Both the position numbers and the translations under genes were made by a program. DNA of 64,000 nt, from assembly GCF_033439725.1 (NCBI RefSeq), contig NW_026944383.1, forward strand, positions 2,542,001 through 2,606,000, in the 5' to 3' direction. Numbering within the stretch: position 1 is the stretch's first letter; each line of letters opens with the position of its first letter. This document shows, piece after piece, positions 45,401 to 56,633 of the stretch. The notes beneath the pieces were generated by a model. The model saw only the letters and a program-made list of their open reading frames with translations, was not told the DNA's origin and did not search any database. The DNA comes from Neurospora tetraspora. Its lineage: Eukaryota > Ascomycota > Sordariomycetes > Sordariales > Sordariaceae.

Positions 45401-47072
45401 CCCTTTCTCTGACTGCAGAAGGGAGGTTTGCAGGACATTCTGATGCCTATAAAACTCTACCGGTTCCCCGTAGTGGTGTGGGATGGACGGACGGGATTGA
45501 ACTGAATGTCTGGATGGATGTGTGGAGTGTGGATGTGCCAGCCAGCCAGCCAGCAATCGCAATCCAAGGGGAAGGTCCTTGACTCCTTCGAGACCTGCCT
45601 CAGCTTTGGGGACTGGATGGAACATGCCGTGCACCCGTATGTATATCCATATCTCGAATTCTGAGGATCGTGATATTGCTGTTCCGTATTTCTCAAAACA
45701 GAAACAGCGAAATCTAACGCACTGCCCGTGGCCGCCCACCCGTGTGTGGCCCGTGGTGGCTGACGGTAGAATTGCGTGGATTCGTTTCTCTCTCGGCTAG
45801 ACAAGTCCCCTGGTGATGACACTGATGAGATGCAAAGTGGAATCGGATCTACTTGTACGGCGAGCGGGCGTCTTCCCATGACCATCTTGCTGTCTTGAGT
45901 CTGGTTCGACCACTGCCGACTGGCATGACCGAGAGTGGACACCGCATTACAGCAGCGCGGCAACCATGGAGCGACCTGGACAGCAGCCAAGGCGTCATTT
46001 GTTCGCTCACATTATCAAATTCAATAGTGTCGCCGTTGCCAATCTGCTAGTGTCACCGCGTATGTTTGGGTGCGAAACCTTAACAGTCACAGCGGGACAT
46101 TAGCATCCACGAAGCGAGGTTTCTAATGAGGAAGGAACACTCGAACCAACCTAGCGCACTGACCAAAGCGTTGCAGTCCCCGGTCGTAGTGGGAAGCACT
46201 CCACCAAACAAACACCAATCCACGAAGCTTGGAGGAGCTCCGACGGCGAAGGCAAAGATGATGCCCTGGACGGGCATCTCACTTTCCATGATCCCGTTCT
46301 ATCCATCCACTTGCTCGCCTCAATCCAGTCAGCAGAGCCCATGAGATTCTGGGATTCCCGCCGGTCATATTGAACTTTTATAAGGTCACACCATGCCATT
46401 AACAATAGCAATGCCTTGTGGTCGGCCTCCCGTCAATCGCCTTGTTAGAGCTTCTTCCGTCCAGTCTGCTGGGAGAGTTGCGATGCACCTCGGGAGCACC
46501 GTTAACCGCTGGGCCTGATTCGATGTCATTGAAGGCAAGCAACCTCCAAGCTCCTTTTCCGCAGCGTGACATTGCCCCCTCCGTGAGCTCATCCAATCCA
46601 TTTCCTCCCTTTGCTCTTTTACACTTTTGAGTATCAGGTCCTTGAAATGCGACAAAGGGATTCAAGATGACAGCCTAACTTGACAGCTTTTAGCAGCGTC
46701 AAAAGCAAGCAAGCACAAGCGGTAGTCCGATAGCCCCGTGCCACTCATGCTTGGCTTGTCTGTCTTTTGCCTGTCCAGAAAAGCAAAGAACCTTGCTGAG
46801 GTGTGTGGTTGTTGGCAGCATTGCCTGTCACCAGCTTTACAGGGCGGTCGGCTCCAGGAACTCGGCACGTCAAATCTCCTGAGGCCAGGCCCCTGGACGT
46901 CCATCACAACCATCCTGCTGACCTTTTGCTGATGTCCTCTCCATGACGAGGCAAAATGAACTCGAGAGATTGGGCTTCGCTGTGCTTTGACACTATCGTT
47001 TGAAGCTGTGATGGAAAGGCGAATCCAGACGTTTCTGAGATCATCGTCTTGCGTTGTGTGCTCTGTTTGTTT
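42450..47072. other. 4.6-kb gene-poor region upstream of the cyclin gene
   Basis: The right flank of the cyclin start should hold its leader and promoter. Beyond that I could support no gene. Open frames of 60-177 codons occur on both strands and overlap one another, with no domain signs. An AG microsatellite (44376-44395) and a GCCA tract (45537-45554) are present. Base composition is ordinary up to the inverted repeat at 47,073. Confidence 0.5.
44376..44395. repeat. (GA)n microsatellite
   Basis: About ten GA dinucleotides in intergenic sequence upstream of the cyclin gene. Confidence 0.8.
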
Positions 47073-47341
47073 GTTATATATACTCGTCGGTTAGGTGGGA
47101 ACGCTTGCAGCCAGCCGACCGACTCTCATCGTCACTTTGAGAGTCGGATTTTTTACATATATCTTGCAAGTGGTATATCTTTCAAAAACTTTAATAATTT
47201 ATATCTCTATTAAAATATAAGTAAAAAAGATAATGAAATATTCAAATTAATTATTTAAATTGCGCGCATTTAGTTATATATTTACATTACAATCAAAATA
47301 TCGTAATATATTTTTATAGTATTGAGAAGCCCGCCTTGGCC
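47073..47341 (+). repeat. Left inverted terminal repeat with internal hairpin
   Basis: This copy matches the reverse complement of 56348-56633 throughout, from the outer TATACTCGTCGG-like end to the inner AGAAGCCCGCCTTGGCC. Differences are mostly transitions of the RIP type. It contains a perfect 10-bp hairpin (arms 47119-47128 and 47138-47147). Confidence 0.85.
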
Positions 47342-47352
47342 TGCTATAAGTA

Positions 47353-47718
47353 TGACGGCGCTGGCGGACTAAGTCTAGGTACTATATACGAGGTAGCTAC
47401 TGGAATAAGGTATATAGAAAATTCTAGGTATAGTACAGTCTAGGGGATACAAGCTATTCAATTAGCTATACTAAAATTAATTATAGGGTAGATCTTAGTA
47501 CGTATAGGATTTATCCTATAGGTAAGGGAGATACGAATAAAGGGATTAATTAATAGCGATCCGCCTATAGGTCCCGCTATCGCTTATATAATTAAGGTAT
47601 TTATTTAGGTCTATACGCTTATACCTAATTCTCTTCCTGTTTTCTTTTGCTTATTTAAAATCTTTTATTATAAATAGATTTTTAATTTTACATTCAACTC
47701 CCGTACATTATACCTTTA
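47353..47718 (+). repeat. Left LTR (366 bp) of the nested Ty3/gypsy-like relic
   Basis: It aligns along its length with 55560-55925. Both copies come out at 366 bp when bounded by TG-like start and TA (from CA) end. The flanking pentamers (AAGTA left, GAATA right) differ only by A/G transitions, which is compatible with a mutated 5-bp target duplication. Confidence 0.8.
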
Positions 47719-50700
47719 TATTATTTTAATTTAATTTAATGATTACTTAACAAAATTAAATCCCAAATAAAATTAGAAAAATCTATTATAAGAATCTAAA
47801 GTACTAAATATTTATAATAATAATATAATAGTACTACCCCGCTAAGTACGTAATAGTGTTAATAATTATAAAAGTATTAAGTAGACCGAGAATTATAACC
47901 ATAATTATTATAAAGAAATTTCTAATGATAATAACGACTATAATAATACTTTTTTCAGAGAGGAGGGCGGAAATAGCAACGGAGAAGGAGGTTCTAATTC
48001 TCCAAATTCTAACCCTAAATAAAAGGAGGATATAGTTATAAAACTAAAGCCTAAGAAGAAAGTCGCTATTAATAATAAATATAAACCTATTAACCCTATT
48101 ATTAAAAATAATATGTATAAAGCTATATATTTTAATAAAGAACGTTTTAATAGCCTTTACCCTAACGAAGAATATTCTCGTAATAAATTTATAGTCCTTC
48201 GTAAAAAATCCTTATACTATATATATTATTAATTAAAATCGTCCGACGAAGCCTTAACCAATATAGTAATTAATTATAATAATAACAAAGACTTAGAGCC
48301 CGAACTATCCTTCAATTTATTTAATTAATATATTACTGAAATAATCGAAAATATTAAAACCTTCAACGCCTACGTAATTAAATATAAAGTTACTAACGAT
48401 TTAAAGTAGAAAATAAAAGAATTTACTAAATTATTTATTTGTAATTCTATTTTTAATATTCCTTTTTAAATATTATTCTCTTTTTTAAATTTCCTATTTT
48501 CTAATTATTTAATTAAGAAAAGATTCGCCGAATTATACTATAAAGACCCTTAAATTATATTTTAAAAATTTAAATTATTATTTATTATAAATATCATTTA
48601 GAAAGAATAGGTATTAGAATTTTACCGCTTTGTCTCCTACCTAAATATTAAATTTAAAATTATTTACAATTAGGTCCCCGTTTTGGCAATTTAATATAGC
48701 GCTACTAGCTTTATTATAGTATAATAATTGAAGGATTCTCTTAACGAAAAGGAGGAAATTATTGAAAGATTAAAAAATTTTATTGCCGACTTAAATATTA
48801 GTAAGGGAGTAATTAAAAATAAAAATAAGGGAAAGGTTAAAGAGATAGTACTCCCTAATATTGAGAAGGATATTAATAAGGTTCCCTTTAGGGCTTCTAC
48901 CTACTTTTCGACCTTATTTCCTAAAATCAACCCTAATAACGAATAGTATTCTAATAATTCCTATTACCATAGTATTAAATAAACCGACCTTACTAAATAT
49001 TATATTTAGAATAAAGAAAATAATATCCCTTTCAAAGTTTAATACAATTTAATTTAGGATAAATTCGAAATTAACGCCAACTATTACTTAACCGACTATA
49101 ATAAATTTCTATATATTAAAAGTTATTTAACTGGTTATATTTATCGCAATTTAATACCGTATTTATACAAAATTTATTTTAATTTAATAATTTCTTTATA
49201 GTATTAATATTATAACCTTAATTAGAAGGAGAATGCGTTCTAAAACTTTTTTAAATTAAAAATAAGAAATAATAATAATTTCGACTTTCTTAAGAATAAA
49301 TTTATTTAGATAGTTAGCAAATATTAATATCCTAAGATTAAATAGAAGTATAAATTATTTTAACGCCTTCTAATTAAATATAAGAGATAAATAGGTGCAA
49401 AATATTACGATTCCTTTATTTTCTTAAATTAAAAATAACCGGAAGCGTAAAATACTAAAGAAGAATTAAAGAAATTTAAAATTGATATTTATTACCTTCT
49501 TTTTTTTCTTTTTTTACTACCGTTTTTATTATTTTATATATTCCGTATTAAAATATTCAATTAATTTATTATTAATATTAACAAAACTATATTTTACTTT
49601 CAAATAATCTAAGGTTACTATATTAATAAACTCTTTTAACGGTTCCTAAAACTATTATATTTAATTAATTTAATTAATTAAAATTATTCTACAACTTTTT
49701 TTAATTATGTAGTAAAGGATTCTATTTATAAAGTATTCTTTCTCTTTATTTACTATAATAATTAATAATTAAAAGTTAGTAATGATTTAGCTTAATAGAG
49801 GATTATTACGAGCCTTTTTAAATAAGTCTATATAAAATTTATTAAAAACCCTTAAGGAAAGGTCAGAGAGTTTTATTATAAAAGGGTTGAAAATTCTAAA
49901 TATTATATATTTTGTATAGACCTAATCGAATTTCTTCTTAGGGTCTACTATAATAAAATTCTTAAAGTTTAATTAAACTTTATTCCTTATTTTGAAAATT
50001 TTAATTAATTACTTTTTATAATTAGTAAAATACTTGTATTTTTATAGGAAAATTATTATAATTATTTAATATAAATTTATAATTTATTATAATATTATAA
50101 CAAAATCCTTAATTCTTATTTATAGGTTTTTAAAATTTATTTCTATTAGGGGAGTTATTAAGGCTATTAAAGATTACGGATAATAATTATAGGTAGTAAA
50201 AAATAGAAATATATTAATAAAGGTATTAATTCAATTATTAATCGCTAATTATATTGCTAGGTATTAATAATCCTAATCGTTTTAAGCGTAATTGACGAAA
50301 ATTCTTAAGAAGGCTTATACTTCCTAATTCATTCTTTTAGAGCTTCCGTTAATTTAAAGGTAAAAAGCAGTATTTAAGAGTTGATCGATATTTAATAAAT
50401 TATAAAGATACTTTTAAAATCGATTAGTTTCATTAATACCCTTATTATTAATACTAGATTATAATTATTTATAATATTATATAAAAATATTTAAGGAAAG
50501 CTTCCGCTATTATTTCTATTTCTATAGTAGGTATTAGCTCTAAAATTACTAATTTATTAAATTTTTTTTTAATAACGAAGAAGTTAACATAATTTCTTAT
50601 AAGGAGGAAATTAATAATAAAATCTATTTAAATATTTTTCAAAAATTGATTTAAAATAAGAAGAAGCTTTAATAACCCTCTTTTCTAATTTCTCTAGTAT

Positions 50701-53700
50701 TTTACTTTATTATAAATATTATAATTAGTTAAGAACCGACGGATATAAATGCCTATTAGCGGCTAATAGAAATTTTTATTTATAATATAAATAATACCTT
50801 TTTTTCCAGGGTACTTAAGAGCCTTCGAATTATATATTTTTTAAATAATACAGGTATAGAGAATGTTCCTTTTAATATTTTTTAAAGATATATATAGGGT
50901 TATAGCTTTAATAATAGTGGAACTTCTTAAAATTTATATATAGACTTTATAATATAGTTTACTGAAGTTATTAATGATATATTCGCAGAATTAAACCTTT
51001 AAACCCTACGTAAAAATTAAGAAGGTTTTATTTTTATTAATAATAATTTAGTAAATAATTTAATAAACTTTGCCTTCTTAAAAAACCTTTTCGAAGAATT
51101 ATTATAAATCCGGATTTTTAAATACTTTTATACCCTCCTCCAGTATAATAAAAGAAGCGACTATATAAAGATATTTTTTAAAAGCGGATTAGGGGATTAA
51201 TTATATTTCCTTAATTTTTATATCATTTTTATTAGGGTAATCCTAATCCCGATAGAATGGAGTATTAGGAATTACGGCGAATTTCCCCGGGCGGTAAAGG
51301 ATTTTGAAATTGAACCGTAAGAGAAATTCAGTTTATTATATTTATTATTTAAAGAATTTTTACCTTCCTATAAAATATTTAAAATAATAGTAATTAGTAA
51401 CAATAATGATTTTTTTATACTTTTTTAAGTTCCGTAAACTATTCTTTTATATATTTAATAATTACAAATATTTCCTTATTATAAATAGGGTAATTACGCT
51501 CGGTAAAAGTAAGTTTTTAAAAGTAATAAGTAACCGCCGTCTTTTACCTATTTTTCTCTTAGGTAAAAGTATTATTAAAATTATACCTATTATAATTTAC
51601 TTTTAAAAAAATAAGTAAATTAGGATCCTATTAAATAAAAATAGGGGCTTTAATAAGTAATTCCTTTAATTTTTTAAAAACTATATTATATTATTCAGTC
51701 TATTTAAAAGGGACTTCCTTACTTATAAAGTTTATTAACGGTCCTATAACCAAAGAGAAGTTTTTAACGAATATTCAGTAATAGTTAGTAAATTTAAAGA
51801 AACTTCGTACCCCTTTTTAAAACGTAGGTACCTCTTATTTAATAATTATTCTAATTTCTTCTAGGTTTATTTAAATATTAATACTTATAACGATAATGAA
51901 ACCCAAATATTTAATATTCTTTATTACGAATTCGTATTTCTCAAGATTTAAATAAAATTTAACGATAATTATATATTTAACAACTTTATATACTTTAATT
52001 AAATAATTTACCTCAGAATTTAATAAAAAAACTTATTATATTATTTATATATATTAAAATAAAATTATCGAAATAATTTCTTAGAATATTATTAATATAT
52101 TATTAAAACGTTACCAGTATTCTTAATAATCCGAAAGGTATAAGTAATTATTTAAATAACTTATATTAAATTCGAAATATAATTTTCCCTTCCTTTCTTT
52201 TAATTGTATAGATTTTATAGAACGTTTATGTAATATTTATTTTAATAAACTATTTTACTTTAGCGATAATTTTGAACGTCGTTTTAATTAAAAGTAATAA
52301 GTACCAGTTTACTTTAATAATAATATTAAAAGTTTTATAATTATAATAAAATTGAAAATTTCTTTTTAATTTTTTAACAAAGAGAATTAGCGTAGCAGTA
52401 AATAAATTATTAACGCGAATAATACTCTTATGAAGAAAATTTCTAAAGGTTTTCTTTAATATTAAGAATTCTTTTTATAATATATTATAAAAGTAACTAT
52501 AAAGGAGAAGCGGCTCCTTATTATTTTTATCTTTTTTAAATTCAATCTTATAATCAATACTTAAGCTGTTAAAATTAACCTTATTAATTTCCTTTTATTT
52601 TCAAACGAATAAATAATTATATATCTCTATAGGGATCATTTTTCGTAATTCTTCTTTTATTATACCAACTTTAAGTTTAAAGGCCTTTTTAATATTTTAT
52701 AAATTTATTACGAATATTATTAATTTTATAATTTACCAACCGCGTTTTTTCTTAATCCTATTTATTATAGCTACGAACGTAGTTATTAAATAGTATATTA
52801 TTTTTTTAAACTCCTTAATGTTTAAAGAACAATTCTTCAGAGAATATCCTAAATATAGAATTTAATAACCAATTATTCTATATTAAAATTTATATTTATA
52901 AGGGATAGAATTAACCTTTATAATAATTAATTATAATTTCCTTAGAATAATAGGGAATTTTAATTTAGAAATTATATAAATATAAATAATAGATTTACAC
53001 TTATAAATATTGACTTTAAAATAAATAATCCCTTTAATCTCCGCCCGTTCTATTTTTATCAAGGCTTTTCTTACTTATTTTTTAAATATAAGTATAACGG
53101 GAATTTTTAGCTTTTTAATAATACTTTTACTAATTACAGCATAATATTAATAATTTTTATTAATGAGGGTATAGAAATAATTTTGATTATTAATAGTAAT
53201 AAGTATTTTAATAATATTTATTTCTATAGGTCTTAGGAAACTTTTAATTCCCGCTTCCTTATTTAGTATTTTAAAATATTTTTTATTCGATTTTATAAAG
53301 GAATTACTTTTTTTCTAATTCTTTAAAAGAAAAATACTTATTACTGTTTTTTAATATAAATTCTACCTTAAATTTAATTCTAATAGATTTAATATTAATA
53401 GGGAGATATTATACTAATTAATATATATAATTACTGACTATATACTTATTAATTCTACAACAAAAATAGAAATTTAAAATACGGCGCTTATCTTTTTCAT
53501 CCTAAGAAATTTATTTAGTACATTTAGCGTCCTTATTATTAGGGTTGCCCTTTATGTTAATATAATTTATTATAATATTATTATTTATATTTTTAGGGTA
53601 TTTAAAAGTAGGGGTAAAATTACGTTAAAAAAAGGAATTCTAATAATAATTACCGTATTTTTTACTATTACCCTTAATATCACGGAAAGTTTTATTAATT

Positions 53701-55559
53701 TTAAATTTTTAAATAATATCTTTCAATTATTCGATATAAAGGTCATAATTTTCAAATATACGGATTGAAATTAATTAATTATAAGAAGTATTAAATATAG
53801 AAGTTTCTAATTAGATTAATTTAGAATTATTTTCCTAAGTAAGGCCTTTAACGTTTATAAGGTTTTCTTCGAACGTAAGGAATTAAATTAATAGGGATAA
53901 ATTTTTTTCTATTATATAATATATAAGCAGATTAAAGCTAATTTCTTTTCGTTTTTATTATTAAAAATTAATTTGAAATAATCGAAGAAATTTTCGGGTT
54001 TATAAATATTATGAACATTACTATAATACTAAAAGGCTTTTACTTTAACTATTTTATTAGCCGGGAAAACGTTTAATAATATTAATTAACTTAATTTATT
54101 ATTAGTAATAGCTCCCGCCAACCTCTTTTCTTCGTATATAAAATATAGTCGGGTAATATAAAAATTAAATGTAAAGGGGGTTTAATTCTATTTTAATTAG
54201 CGGATATTCTTACGTTTAAAATTATAGTAAAAAATAATTTCTTGTATAGTACCGATTATAGTACTCGGAATAATAATAACTATTATAATAATTATATTAA
54301 TATTAAAAGGGTTCTATTAATTTTAAATAGTAAATTATATATTAAGCGCTATTCTTACTATTTAAGCGAATACGTCGTTAATAAATAATATCTTCATAAA
54401 ATTTTCTTTTTTTTATACAAAGCGTATAGTTTCTCTCCTTATAATTTCTTTTTATTTTATAGCTACGGCGGCTATAGCAGCGGAAAACTCTATAAGAATT
54501 CTAATTACAACTATTTAAATAAGTAAACCCTACTATTATTATTATAATAATTATTTATCTCATTTTATTAGATCTATTATAATAAAATTTAATATAATAG
54601 GGATAGTATAATTAATATAAGTATTGATTATATAATTTAATTAAAATTTTATGAAGAAGAAAAATTCTATTTAAAAGGCGGCTTTATTAAAAATACAAAG
54701 TTTTAATAGAAATTATATAAATATAACTACAGCGCCTCATAATAGCTCTAATTAATAATTAAAGCGCTATAGCCCAGGCTTTAACCTTATAATACTAACA
54801 TTCCCCAAATAAAATAATTAACCCGGGAATAGCCGTAAAATTACGCCTAATATATTCGAAAATATATTAAATATATTAGAAAAACGATATTAAAAGTATA
54901 AAATTAATAAACGGCGTAAACTAATAAGAAGAAGAGGGAACCTAATTTCGAATTAAAAAATAAAATAATTATTATTAAAACGTTCTAATTTACAACGATT
55001 AAATTCAATAATAAATTCGATTTTCCTAATATTTATAACTATTATAAAATTATTAAAAAAGTAAAGTACTCCTACCATTTAAAATTATTAAAGAATTAGA
55101 AAAGTACTAACGTCTTTTATATAGACCGTTTACGAAAATATAACGATAACCCGCTCCTAAAATAAATATTCGAATACCCCAGCCTAATTAATATAAACGA
55201 AAATAGAAATTCCGAATAGGAAATTAATAAAATTATAATATTTAAAATAATTAATAGAACGCTCTTTTACTAAGTAGATTAAAAAATTAAAACTCTAATT
55301 TAAAATAATATCCCGCCTCCAACTTTAAATGCATACCAAAAACGCTTTAAAACTTTTATAAAATTAACCCAGATACCCTAGGCCCGCCCTAATAATTAAT
55401 AAATTAATTTAATAAAAGTATAAAATAGTACGACGATAATCAATACCCTAAAGAGGAGGGACTAAAGCGTTTATAGCGTATTATAAAGAAGAAATAAACG
55501 TACTATATAATTATTTAGTAAAATTCGCGGACGAATCTTTTATATAGGGGGGGGTAATA
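47719..55559 (+). mobile_element. Internal region of a RIP-degraded Ty3/gypsy-like LTR retrotransposon fossil
   Basis: About 7.8 kb of very TA-rich sequence lies between the two LTRs. It is non-functional, with far too many breaks to count. Residual composition near its 3' end (about 54,950-55,450) resembles the integrase end and chromodomain of chromovirus-type Ty3/gypsy elements in + orientation. A run of eight G (55547-55554), like a polypurine tract, sits just before the right LTR. The internal length exceeds that of a typical gypsy element, so further nested sequence is possible. Age cannot be read from LTR divergence because RIP mutates repeats within one sexual cycle. Confidence 0.65.
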
Positions 55560-55925
55560 TAATAGCGCTAACGGATTAGGTTTAAATATTATATACAAAG
55601 TAGCTACTAGAATGAAGTATATGGAGGATTCTAAATATAGCATAGTTTAAAGGATATAAACTATTTAATTAATTATATTAAAACTAATTATAGGGTAAAT
55701 CCTAATATATATAGTATTTATCCTATAAGTAAGGGGTATATAAATAAAGGGATTAACTAATAGCGACCCGCTTATAGATCCCGCTATCGCTCGTATAACC
55801 AAGGTATTTATTTGGGTCTATATACTTATACCTAATTCTCTTTCTCTTTTCTTTTCCCTATTTAAAATCTTCTATTATAAATAGAATCTTAACTTTACCT
55901 TCGACTCCCCTATACTATACCCTTA
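55560..55925 (+). repeat. Right LTR (366 bp) of the nested Ty3/gypsy-like relic
   Basis: It is the counterpart of 47353-47718 and is preceded by the G-run at 55547-55554. It ends just before GAATA, which pairs with AAGTA left of the other LTR as a plausible target duplication. Confidence 0.8.
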
Positions 55926-55983
55926 GAATAAACGTCAATATATATTAATTTAAAAAAATATTAAGAATTACCGCAAAAGTAAA

Positions 55984-56310
55984 ATCTTATCAATTTTAAT
56001 TGTACAGTATTATAAATAGCCTCAATTTATTCGTCTTAATTACTTCTATCGATTTATTATAGCGTATTTCGATTCTAATATTACTACGCGGATAGAAAAG
56101 GCTATACATTATTATCTCGCCCGCTAAAAGCGTATAATACTTATTAATTCGAAGAATAGTAAGAATTATTATAAACATAATAAAATATTATTAATTTTAA
56201 TTGTACGGCATTATAAATAGTTTTAATTTATTCGCTTTAATTTTCTCTATTAATTTATTATAGTATATTTCGATCTTAAGGTTACTACACTAGTAGAAAA
56301 GGCTATACAA
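55984..56310. repeat. Degenerate direct repeat, about 125-bp units spaced about 200 bp apart
   Basis: The segment at about 55984-56108 recurs at about 56186-56310. Both copies share TTTTAATTGTAC, ATTATAAATAG, TTTATTATAG and a closing AGAAAAGGCTATACA. They lie in the host inverted-repeat element, right of the LTR relic. Differences are again mainly transitions. A short ACCGCAAAAGTAA-like motif at 55971-55983 recurs near 56,331. Confidence 0.75.
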
Positions 56311-56347
56311 TATTACTAATAATATAAACTACTGCAAAAGTAATACG

Positions 56348-56633
56348 GGCTAAGGTGGGCTTCTTAATATTATAATACATTACGACATTTTGATTATATT
56401 ATATATATATAGCTAAATGCGCGCGATTTAGACTATTAATTTGAATATTTTACTATCTTTTTTGTTTATATTTTGGTAGAGATATAGATTGTTGAGGTTT
56501 TTGAAAGATACACTACTTGCAAGATACATGTAAAAAATTCGACTCTCAAAGGGACGATAAGAGTCGGTTGGCTTATATAAGCGAGGCCCCCAGAGGGTGG
56601 ACTCCACCAACCTAACCGACGAGTATGTATAAC
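56348..56633 (-). repeat. Right inverted terminal repeat with internal hairpin
   Basis: It is the reverse-complement partner of 47073-47341. It is slightly longer because of an extra segment near the outer end that contains a small palindrome (GGTGGACTCCACC, about 56,596-56,608). A CGACTCT/AGAGTCG hairpin matches that of the left copy in position. Confidence 0.85.

Larger units (their letters stand above)
47073..56633. mobile_element. RIP-degraded inverted-repeat element carrying a nested LTR retrotransposon
   Basis: The ends of this block are inverted repeats (47073-47341 and 56348-56633). Without the nested LTR element the host element would be only about 990 bp, so it was probably non-autonomous, MITE-like. 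Almost all of the block is extremely TA-rich, consistent with RIP. Only the outermost 75-90 bases of each repeat keep normal composition. The terminal consensus is GTTATAYATACTCGTCGG. I see no clear target duplication outside it, so the exact ends and the superfamily are uncertain. An alternative is two inverted copies of a shorter repeat. Confidence 0.65.

Noticed and set aside
45457-45990. 177-codon - strand frame in the gene-poor region
   Set aside because: No recognisable motif; flanked by similar chance frames on both strands.
48728-48946. 72-codon frame inside the LTR relic as a live gene
   Set aside because: It lies in RIP-mutated retroelement sequence and is a fossil fragment, not a host gene.
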